This document shows positions 55,442 through 64,000 of a stretch of 64,000 nucleotides of DNA, piece after piece. The DNA is taken from contig OZ022501.1 in the NCBI GenBank assembly GCA_963989385.1, forward strand, positions 95,836,979 to 95,900,978, in the 5' to 3' direction. The notes beneath the pieces are model-generated. The model was not told the DNA's origin and made no database searches. It saw only the letters and a list, made by a program, of their open reading frames with translations. A program made the position numbers and the translations under genes. Numbering within the stretch: the first letter of the stretch is position 1; each line of letters starts with the position of its first letter. This DNA comes from Ctena decussata (Eukaryota > Mollusca > Bivalvia > Lucinida > Lucinidae).

Positions 55442-56080
55442 ATTTATACCCATGCTGCATGTAAACGTATGAAAATATAATACCAACCCACCTGGTAATG
55501 GTCCTATACAATACATGTAGCTTATTTTGATATACAAAACATGCATTTATAGGACCCTGTGCCACTACTTCTCTAATGCCCCTGTAATTACCCATCAAAG
55601 TGACAGTTTTTTCTTCCCTTTAGAAGAATCAATAATTAATTCAAACAAGTTCAAAAACAGAAGGAAATCAATGTTTTCAGAGCATAGGTATTAATCAACT
55701 TTAGTCTCTTGTTGCTGATCACATCGATAGATATATGTTCTGTATGTTTTGTTTTATTAGTGTGAGAACAAATAGTTGTTGTTATTTTGTTGTTTTATGC
55801 TAAGGGAAAACACTATGATCATGTTGGGATGGTTAGTTAACCTAACCAGACTATTTCTGGGCAGGCTTAGACCTCCTAAATGCTTATACTTTCGCCAGTA
55901 ACTGACAACTGCTCTTCGTGAATCAGTGGAAGGAGAAACGAAAGTAAGTGGCTGGACCGGGTATCAAACCCGGGACAATAGTAAGAGCTATTTTTTAATG
56001 TCTATTCAAAACAAGAAACAATAAGTATACAACCATGACGCACATCACCAGAATAGATACCTTACAATAAAGATACTTAC

Positions 56081-56130
56081 CAGCCACCTACACATGTCTG
56101 CAGTCAGATCCTGTCTTCCCTCCCTGTTCA
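56081..56130 (-). other. candidate KANK 5' non-coding exon (donor at 56081)
   Basis: The - strand reads GGTGGCTG|GTAAGTATC, a near-perfect donor, about 1.4 kb upstream of the acceptor at 54697. The upstream limit of the exon is not visible, and a foldback element begins at 56133. Only the donor supports this. Confidence 0.3.
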
Positions 56131-56132
56131 AA

Positions 56133-56328
56133 TTAACCCTTAAAGTGACAAAAAAGCATACAACAAAATTTACGTCTACGAAATTTCAAAAAAAAAAAAA
56201 AGATGTCCAAGCTATATCATATTGAGAATTTGAATACAGGGCAAACTGAGCATAGATCCAGATAAGGCGGCTCATGAGCCGCCTTATCTGGATCTATGCT
56301 GTTAGCAAAATTTTGGCACTTTAAGTAC
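56133..56328. mobile_element. family A foldback element, copy 7
   Basis: TTAACCCTTAAAGTGAC at the left, TTGGCACTTTAAG at the right, and a perfect AGATAAGGCGGCTCATGAGC hairpin in the centre. Confidence 0.78.
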
Positions 56329-56337
56329 TATTTTTAT

Positions 56338-57435
56338 CCCTCGACCGAAAGGTTCGGGGGATATAGCGATGAGCCTGGCGTCCGTCCGTCCGTAAACATT
56401 TTCTTGTCCGTTCTATATCTTGAATACCCTTTGGAATATTTTCATGATACTTCAGTTATGTAGAACAGGTCATGGTGATGTGTCGCGTACAAGAATGGTA
56501 ACTCTTGCTATTGTACTTTTTGAGTTGTTTCCCCTTTGGTGATTTTTTTGGCAGATTCATGTCGGCTCTGTAACTTGAATACCCTTTGGAATATTTTCAT
56601 GATGCTTCACAGATATGTAGAACAGGTCATGACGATGTGTCGCAAACAAGAATGACAACTCTTGCTTTCTTACTTTTTGAGTTATTTCCCCTTGATGGTT
56701 TTAGGTGTGATTTTTTGGCAGATTTGTGTCCGCTCTATATCTTGAATACCTTTTAGAATATTTTCATGATACTTCACAGATATGTAGAACAGGTCATGAC
56801 GATGTGTCGCGAAGGAGCGGCTGTAGTGTAGTGGATAACACTCCAGACTACCAATCCTGGGGTCGCAAGATCGATCCCCCGCTTCTCCGGTCTTTCGGAT
56901 GAGACTTTAAACCGAGGTCCTGTCTCCATATGACCTCGTTGTTGGTGGGACGTTAAACCCGAGTTCACTCACTCACGATGTGTCGCGAACAAGAATGACG
57001 ACTCTTGCTTCCTTACTTTTTGAGTTATTTCCCCTTAATAATTTTAGGTGTGGTTTCGTGTCCGCTCTATAACTCATATACCTTGCTTTCTTACTTTCTG
57101 AGTTATTTCCCCTTGATGGTTTTAGGAATGATTTCGTGTCCGCTCTATAATTTTAATAACTTTTGAAATTTTTCATGATACTTCACAAATATGTAGAACA
57201 GGTCATGGTGATGTGTTGTGAACAAGAATGACAACTCTTGCTTTCTTACTTTATGAGTTATTTCCCTTTGATGATTTTAGGTGTCCGCTCCATAGCTTGA
57301 ATACCTTTTGAAATATTTTCATGATACTTCACAGATATGAAAAACAGGTCATGACAATTTGTCTCATACATGAATGACAACTCTTGCATTCATACTTTGT
57401 GAGTTATTTCCCTTTGGTATTTTGAGCTGCTGTTT
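56338..57435. mobile_element. long non-coding repeat of internally repeated modules
   Basis: Begins CCCTCGACCGAAAGGTTCGG and contains GTCCGTCCGTCCGT. A ~190-250 bp module (TATATCTTGAATACCTTT, TATGTAGAACAGGTCATGA, GATGTGTCGCG, TTTTGAGTTATTTCCCCTT) repeats at least five times. Related in style to 15793-17330. It is interrupted by a SINE. Confidence 0.7.
56814..56976 (+). mobile_element. tRNA-derived SINE with 13-bp target-site duplication
   Basis: Head GGAGCGGCTGTAGTGTAGTG has a box A-like segment, with a weaker box B (AAGATCGATCCC). The body TCTTTCGGATGAGACTTTAA resembles a conserved animal SINE domain, and the tail is ACGTTAAACCC with short repeats (CACTCACTCAC). GATGTGTCGCGAA is duplicated at 56801-56813 and 56977-56989. 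Confidence 0.88.
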
Positions 57436-57540
57436 GAGTCTCTGTTCCAAATCTGTATAACCCTGGCCTGCTCCACAATTTTAATAACCTTATACCTTTT
57501 AGAATATTGATGAACATGCTGTGATATCTTATCAGTGTTC

Positions 57541-57606
57541 CTCTCTCTCTCTGACCCTCCATCTCCCCCCCCCCCCCCACCCCACCCCACCAAAAAAAAA
57601 AAAAAT
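57541..57606. repeat. low-complexity tract: (CT)n, C-run, CCCCA repeats, A-run
   Basis: CTCTCTCTCTCT, then a run of C's, CACCCCACCCCACC, then 14 A's. It borders the repeat element ending near 57435. Confidence 0.85.
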
Positions 57607-57713
57607 ATTTTTCTCTCCAGATTTGGATTCCTTGTCCAAATTCACTTACTAGAGAGCTCAAAATTAGGTTTGTAGGGCTTGTGGTTCAGAAGTTATTCAC
57701 ACATTTTGTAAGT

Positions 57714-58566
57714 TTAAGGTGGTGATAATCACTGATTTGGGGCAAAGACAAAAATCTGCATAAAACACTCAAAATACCACTGATCTTTCCAAAACTTAGC
57801 ATATTCCTTCTTTATGTTGTTTCTGACAATTCAGACTCCCAAAATGCAGCATTTTTTAAAGTTAAAAATTGTTTTTATAAGGAAAGATCAAAGGGTAATT
57901 TTGTGCGCAATAATCTGAAAAAATAATATTGTTATTGAAAATATACTTAGTGCTGAGAGTTCCTTGTTGCATAATGGAGAGCGAGCTAGCAATTATTTTT
58001 TCAAACTCTTTCACACATTAGCAGGCTGAGCAGATGAAAAAAGATGAGGCCTGTGTCCAAATTTTTTTGTCAAAACACACAGGTGAAACAGGTGAGACTA
58101 TTTTAACAAGGTTGAACAATTTCATCTACACACCAGTGATCATGTAAGTAATGTATTATTTATACTGTAGGTGTTACATAGGTATGCTTGCCTACCCTAT
58201 ATTTGATAATGCATCCAGTGTACATTACCTTGTACGTGTTGAACATTTGAGAAAAAAGCTACCGTTTTCATCTGGTCTACATTACAATTTGAGAAAGAGT
58301 TGGTATAAATAATTGCTAGCTCGCTCTTCATTATGCAATAATGCACCTTCAGAACTACCTAAATTTTCAATAACGATGTTAATTTTTTTGATTATTGCGC
58401 AGAAAATTACCCTTTGATCTTTCCTTATAAAAACACTGTACGTCTATTTTGTATTCTAAACTGTAAAGAACAACAAAAATAAGAAGTCTGCTAACTTTCA
58501 CGGAGATACGTTACTTTTTTATGGTTTTATGCAGATTTTTACATTTACCATAAATCACCACCTTAA
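57714..58566. mobile_element. 853-bp TTAA-flanked foldback (piggyBac-like MITE)
   Basis: TTAAGGTGGTGATAATC at the left and ATAAATCACCACCTTAA at the right. The mirrored interior includes AAAAATCTGCATAAAAC / GGTTTTATGCAGATTTTT and GCATAATGGAGAGCGAGC / GCTCGCTCTTCATTATGC. The TTAA flanks suggest the piggyBac superfamily. Confidence 0.78.
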
Positions 58567-59914
58567 TGTATCAATTGCTATATATTTATGTATATGGGGG
58601 CTGTTTGAGATATTACTTCTTTTTAGCAGTCAAGCATACTATTTTAGTCTGAGTGTTAGATAATCATGCATCTGTTAAACAGATAATGTCAATCAGAAGC
58701 ATAAAAGAATGACAATATATTACTTATATGTGTTTTGAAGTGCACCCTTTTTACCAAGGCCCATGGGGGTCTTCGGTCAGGGGATTTGCCATCTCCTCTG
58801 ATGGCTATTTTTAATGATCTATTAAATGAAAAGCAAGCTTAGTCCATTTGCAGAAATATACAATCATCTTCATCTTGGCTCTTGGCTTAAAGCACCTTTT
58901 CTTTGACCATGGTTCTTTGACAGATGGATACATTAGAGTTTTACGACCAGCTAACAATAGTTTTGTCATTTATGACATTACAGTGATAAATGAGAGCAAG
59001 ATGCTCAGGAAACTGAAAGTTTAACCAAATCTGCTATCCAGCAACATAAATGACCCTGAGTATAGCCTAACCTTGGCCTTTTCTTTTTGTATTTGGCAAG
59101 TAAGACCAATTTAAGGTATTTTAGCTTGATCTCTTTATCTAGACATAAAACATGTTGACCTATATTGTTTACAGAGAAAACTAGCATGACCAGCTAAGTT
59201 ACCCCGATGTCCCCTAAGGCCTGTACCAGGTTTCAATTACATATCAATTACCCAGGATAAAAAGAAATAGAAACACAGGAATGAAGATATACCCTAGCTT
59301 TGAACTCTGTATATGTTTTTGTGCCAAAACAAAGTCATCCAACACCGGCTAAAATATCTATATACAGTAAACCTTCTTATATAGTTAGTTTAGAAAAATT
59401 TCTTGTATGATGTAACTGCCTCCTAAATTAGCCCAGTGATCAGTGCCAAACAGATTCCAACTAAATTTTAACCAAACCTATGATCAGTGCTGAGTGGAAT
59501 TCAACCAAATTTAAACTAACAAAAGCATTAGAGTGTGAAAAGTATGTCAGGCTGGTACTCTGATGTTAATGCTTTAGTTGATTGCAATCCAAGCCATTCC
59601 ATGGCTAACAAACATCCAGGGATGGCGGGGGCCTAAGTACGGGGCTTTTTATCTTGGCTTGGTCCCTGCAGAGATGTACTTTCGTTTAGCTGTCAAAATA
59701 ACTGGGACAATGACAGTAACCGCATTTGTAGAACATATTCTATAGGAGCATAGAGCTTTTAACAGAGATTTGAAAGGACATTTGACCCAACAGTGCAGGG
59801 TGTCCTCTGCAGTGGCAAAGTACCCACAATTCCCAAGCCCTGGAGTATACACCGTTGCAAATCATGAGCATTAAAGGTCATATTTAGTTTAAATAGTTTA
59901 TGAAGATATCATTA
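58567..59914. other. no gene or recognised repeat seen
   Basis: AT-rich DNA upstream of KANK. A short direct repeat (ATGATCAGTGC..., CCAACTAAATTTTAACCAAA versus CAACCAAATTTAAACTAAC) lies at about 59440-59515. No promoter element could be assigned. Confidence 0.4.
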
Positions 59915-60125
59915 TTAACACTTTAAGCACGAGTGACGAAAATAGCAGAATTTGCAAACAGTGCAGATCCTGATGAGGCAGCTCATTATGAGCCACCTCA
60001 GCTAGATCTACACTGTTTGCCCTCTAGTCTTTGAATTCTCAATATGAAACACCTTGGATAAGGCATTTTTTTTTATTTTGCAGATGTTAATTTTGTTGTC
60101 TACTTTTTGGTGCTTAAAGAGTTAA
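59915..60125. mobile_element. family A foldback element, copy 8 (inverted)
   Basis: TTAACACTTTAAGCACGAGT at the left, TTTTTGGTGCTTAAAGAGTT at the right, central GAGGCAGCTCATTATGAGCC hairpin. Confidence 0.8.
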
Positions 60126-60171
60126 GGAACAGACATTCAGTTATACTGAACCTCAAAACTAAATACCTTGA

Positions 60172-60410
60172 AGGGGGTGGTCGGGTGGTGCGATGGTGCT
60201 GCGTGTAACTTCCAATGCCGGGGCGTCCAGCTGATTTGGATAATAGTAGGACAAGGGCCTACTGTGCTTGCAGTGGGTACGGGTGGGGGTTGTTTGGACA
60301 TTTTTCTCTCGTCTATCATTTCTTTTCTTTCTCCCTCTCTCTGGGAGACGGCCCAATATAGACTGAAATACTGTCTCAAAGGGCCGTTAAACCCAAATCA
60401 TTCATTCATC
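60172..60410 (+). mobile_element. SINE with GGGAGACGGCCC body and 13-bp target duplication
   Basis: Starts AGGGGGTGGTCGGGTGGTGC. The body has GGTTGTTTGGACATTTTTCT and GGGAGACGGCCCAATATAGA, and the tail is GCCGTTAAACCCAAATC plus ATTC repeats. CTAAATACCTTGA is duplicated at 60159-60171 and 60411-60423. Same family as 61724-61925. Confidence 0.88.
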
Positions 60411-60570
60411 CTAAATACCTTGAGTAAAGAAATGCTTCCTGTATAAAGAATCCTAATTTAATGAGTACTCATCACAAGTCCTAAGTAAACTCAAATGATC
60501 GCATAAGTCATAAAAATCTTTAATCACTATACCGTCTTTATTCTGAAATATTCAGAGAACCTGTCTGGAG

Positions 60571-60633
60571 AAACAGTGCAGACCCAGATCAGACTGCTCC
60601 TAAGGAGCAGTCTGATCAGGATCTGCACTGTTT
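60571..60633. repeat. 63-bp near-perfect hairpin
   Basis: AAACAGTGCAGACCCAGATC mirrored by GATCAGGATCTGCACTGTTT around AGACTGCTCCTAAGGAGCAGTCT. Related to family A cores. Confidence 0.8.
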
Positions 60634-61439
60634 GTCAACAGTGTTATAAAACACCTAATGAGCAAGCAAATAGAACTGCCTCATTCTGAAGAAAATATTA
60701 TAGAAACGGGTGAGGATTGAGTGAAAATATTACAAATACTTATGGTACAATGGTTATTTTATATAGCACTGTGAAAGGTATCTAACTGAATGTTTGAGAA
60801 ACTAAATAATCCAGATCAGCCTGCATGCCCAAAGAAGTAGATCACAGAGTAATATGTTATTCTACGGCCAGTATTTAAAGGGTCAGTACAGTACAGTAAG
60901 GTCTCCAACCAAACTGGGCCCATGTGCATGCTTATCAAAATTTTGATTTTTCTTATTTTTTTCTCGTGGCGCGTCAAAGAGAGGGCGATGACAATGACAC
61001 TGACCTGACATCTGGCAAATAGTATTTTAATAGATACGTGACTATGACCAAGCAAATAAAAACTGACTACCTTTCAAGTGTTATACTCCAAACTTTTAAA
61101 CATAACAATTCTCTGTATTAACCTATGGCAAATTTCATAAATAGACGAAATCTGTGCGTCTACAACGTTTACTTTCTCTAGACGATTTAACGGGTCAGTG
61201 ACAGACATAACTGTAACATCTCAAAGACCTGTGACTCTTGTATTGAGTACACATGACAATATAACGGTAGAGAGATGTAATCAGTAGCCGGAAGTGTCAA
61301 TCAATTTCTGCGCTTGAAAAGATGTTTAGCTGCTTTGACAAGCTAACAAATTCGGATCTGCTACCTTTATTAGATTAATGTGTTGAAAATCAAACCTATT
61401 AATTTTTGTCGATGGTGGATGAATCACGATTTTACGCCC

Positions 61440-61575
61440 TTTTTAACATGATTTCAGCAATATCAGGGCGATGGGTTGGTGATAATGAAAGGCTGTTTAT
61501 GATTGAAAAGATACCCGCTTCCAATGCGTCTCGAGCCCGGGATTTATGTACGAATGCAGAGTCTAATCCCAGACT
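61440..61575. repeat. SINE-like repeat J, copy 3
   Basis: ATTTCAGCAATATCAGGGCG, GATAATGAAAGGCTG, TTGAAAAGATACCCGCTTCC and CGAGCCCGGGAT match the copies at 1650 and 36120. Confidence 0.6.
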
Positions 61576-61723
61576 GGGCAGCTCGCTAATTTCCCATCGT
61601 CCCTTTTACCGACGCGTAAAAGGGCGTTAGGGCATATGTAGGCTTTGGTGACTCACACCAACCTGTGTTTTGTGCACAACAGCTAAAGCATTACTTTTAG
61701 CCTGACGACTCTCACGTGTGTTA

Positions 61724-61925
61724 TCGGGGTGGTTTGGTGGTGCGATGGTGCTGGGTATAACTTCCAATTCCGTGGCGTCCTTGCTTGCAGTAGATGCAGG
61801 TGGGGCTGTTTGGACATTTTTCTCGAGCTATCACACCTCACTTCTTTCTCCCTCTCTTTGGGAGACGGCCCGATATAGACTGAAATACTGTCTCAAAGGG
61901 CCGTTAAACTCAAAACAACCAACCA
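61724..61925 (+). mobile_element. SINE, second copy of the GGGAGACGGCCC family
   Basis: GGTGGTTTGGTGGTGCGATG, TTTGGACATTTTTCTCGAG, GGGAGACGGCCCGATATAGA, GGGCCGTTAAACTC and a CAACC tail. ACGTGTGTTA is duplicated at 61714-61723 and 61926-61935. Confidence 0.87.
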
Positions 61926-61984
61926 ACGTGTGTTACCAGATTTACAGACTTTTGGACTGCACAGTTTTCTAGTGATTTGTGTGT

Positions 61985-62065
61985 CACGCCGTAGTCCATT
62001 TGTTAGAGCGCATAGCTATTGCACAGAAAGTCGCGGCTTCGAAGCCCGGCCCGGTCAACGACTGA
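61985..62065 (+). mobile_element. tRNA-like SINE head
   Basis: CGTAGTCCATTTGTTAGAGC (box A-like) and GGCTTCGAAGCC (box B-like) with tRNA spacing. The stems are incomplete, so this is a derived copy. Body limits unclear. Confidence 0.55.
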
Positions 62066-62487
62066 AAATTTTGTCAACCCAGCAGTAAAAGATTAACCTC
62101 TTGATGCATGACTGCATGCAGCTGAGCTGATGACTTCGACTATGGACAACACACTCGCGATACGATATGCCTCGCCAAAAAATGCAAGCTATGCCATCAC
62201 GCTGTGTAAAGTGATCAAACTGAATCCTCACTTTTATTCCCCAGTATCAGATTATCTAAGCAATCAGACTGCGCGGAAGCGCAGGCTGATCTTTACCTTC
62301 CATATTCCCCCATTCGTTTTAAGGTTCAGTTTCAGGTGATGTTATGCCCAATGTTGCTTCGTCTTATTTATTATGGTTTCTTTACACTAACTTACAGTTT
62401 TTGATTTCATTTGAACAGCTCTTTCCCAAATAGGCGGTCATCAAAAACAACAGTAACATTTACTTTTACCTATTTTCTATTATAAAT

Positions 62488-62491
62488 CACA

Positions 62492-62550
<59 letters not shown>
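62488..62550. repeat. (AC)n(AG)n microsatellite
   Basis: About eleven AC units followed directly by about twenty AG units, uninterrupted. Confidence 0.95.
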
Positions 62551-62551
<1 letters not shown>

Positions 62552-63114
62552 AAAGTGGGCAGCTTCACAGGTGACCATATTGCCAGAAGACCACAGACAA
62601 GCGGACCTAAGAACACGTAAAATTGAAGAACCACAACAGAAGTGCCGCCTTGGAACGGTCAAAAGAACTAGACTGCAAATCCATTTGGGAAGAGCCGTAT
62701 TGTCAGGATCCGCATTAAGCCCGTGGTCAAGATACCGTAAACAAAGCTATTACGGTTGTGTCGAACTAACTTGTTATGTCTGTCAAAATTTAAAGTACAT
62801 CAGTCTTATTGGTAGTCTCATAATTATTATTGATCTATATTACCCGCCTCCCTTTCATCCGATCTTCAAATGCGTAGCGAGCGCAATTGAACTAAACTGC
62901 AATATGTACAAAATGCGACCTTTTTATTTGACATGATGTTAATGATATAGTCATTGGCAAGCTTAAAAAGAGAAAAAAGAAAACCAGTGTTTAACAGGCC
63001 CTTTTAATTGCCAAAACCAGAGCTCATGGGAAAAACTCCTGACGTTTCGCAAGCAGAACTGTTGTCGGCCTGTGCGCTGAGCGAGGCTCGAACCCACAGC
63101 AGTCACAGAGATGA

Positions 63115-64000
63115 CATACAGGCCAACTTCGTTATGTCAAACTTGCTTATCTCGAAAACCCTGCTTGTGTCGAAGTGATCTCCCATTCCCGAACATTCCC
63201 CCCTATATACTATTGCCTTTCGACCTCTGTTGTGTCGAACTCGCTTATAACGAAAACACTGCTATATCGAAGTGATTTTTGATTCCCCTCCGACACTTTC
63301 CATGTGTTTTACCACTGTTTGTGTCGAAGTCAAAATGTGTATTAACGATGGAAAGATTGTGTAGACGTTTTGCGGTAATGAAAAACCTGCATATTTTTGT
63401 CTTAAAGCAAATTGGTACAAACATCGAACAATAACAATGAAAAAGAACGATTTACCGAACAATTGTCTTTAATTGATCGCAGTTCAATCAATTATCCCAA
63501 ATAAACAATAATTATCCAATGATAATGATTGCGTGAAACGATGCCGACATTGTTTTGTTGATCAGCTGTTTTTGTGTGTAAGTTAATTGACCTTGAACCG
63601 CTATACGTCACAGGTAAGGTGCGTTCGATTGGAACCAAAGTTCGGTCAATTAGGCGCCTTTGAAATTTAATTGATTGAACAGTATTGAGCGGCGCTCTTT
63701 GATGCGGGCTATTAGTAACAATCCCGTTTTCAGTAGAAACAGTTTTTTTCTTTTATGGACGGACGCTCGGCGCCCCGTTACTGCGGCTTTTGATTCGTTC
63801 CGCTGAGGTGTGGGGGCAACGTCGATATGAGAATTGAAATACTACTACTAGAAACAGTTTTACTACGTTCGTGCTGCACACGTTTTGTAGAAATACTGAC
63901 TCTACGAAAGTTAAAATATTGTACATGTATAGAACAAAAATTTTGGTGACGTCACAATTTGCCTATCTCGAACTTCGGAAAACTCGAAGTGGGTTCTCCA
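63115..64000. mobile_element. pogo/Tigger-like element reaching the window edge
   Basis: CAACTTCGTTATGTCAAACT and TGCTTATCTCGAAAACC at the left recur (CGAACTCGCTTATAACGAAA). The inverted GCCTATCTCGAACTTCGGAA is at 63960-63980. TATCTCGAA termini are typical of pogo/Tigger-type ends. The right end may lie beyond the window. Confidence 0.55.

Noticed and set aside
61280..61300. Possible KANK promoter at an ETS-like AGCCGGAAGTG
   Set aside because: A single motif match; no TATA, initiator, CpG-rich stretch or first exon could be tied to it.
62571..62936. 121-codon open frame (MTILPEDHRQADLRTRKIEE...)
   Set aside because: A charged start hints at a decayed retroelement, but no domain motif is recognisable and no flanking structure supports it.

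Overview
This window is animal nuclear DNA. It is AT-rich, its genes are split by introns with GT/AG boundaries, and there are no bacterial-style operons. The repeat families (tRNA-derived SINEs ending in a GTTAAACCC-type tail, many short foldback elements, and long non-coding 'GTCCGTCCGTC' repeats) together with the two gene orthologues fit a lophotrochozoan, most likely a bivalve mollusc. The organism call is inference; the sequence alone does not name a species.

Two protein-coding genes can be assembled exon by exon, and they converge tail to tail. On the + strand, nine exons (364-10667) encode the last 404 residues of a coiled-coil protein that matches CCDC78, with its 5' end beyond the left edge. 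On the - strand, ten coding exons (54657 down to 22308) join in frame into a 1,589-residue KANK protein: an N-terminal low-complexity region, the talin-binding KN motif, a liprin-type coiled coil, a long Ser/Thr-rich region with repeated SVGVGDD/NTD/TQTD motifs, an acidic stretch, five ankyrin repeats and a short basic Ser/Pro tail. All exon phases agree. The last two tiny exons (23003-23049 and 22308-22323) are inferred from splice signals, phase and resemblance to the KANK1 tail. A possible 5' non-coding exon ends at 56081; no promoter is evident.

The rest is a dense, layered set of mobile elements. At least eight foldback or inverted-repeat families recur in introns and intergenic DNA. There are tRNA-derived SINEs with target-site duplications, TTAA-flanked and TA-flanked non-autonomous DNA transposons, nested insertions two and three deep (13768-17455 and 50708-52360), and a minisatellite grown inside one element (29935-30815). 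The most unusual object is a 628-bp miniature LTR retrotransposon (25972-26599) with a primer-binding site, polypurine tract and 4-bp target duplication. Both of its LTRs carry a tRNA-like RNA polymerase III promoter followed by a T6 terminator. Two local events touch the CCDC78 coding region: a tandem copy of the end of exon 5 with its donor site (4646-4871), and a triplicated 3' splice site before exon 3 (2450-2545).

No rRNA gene, intact tRNA gene, CRISPR array or intact transposase gene was seen. The longest open frame outside the two genes (31455-32156) shows no recognisable family features.
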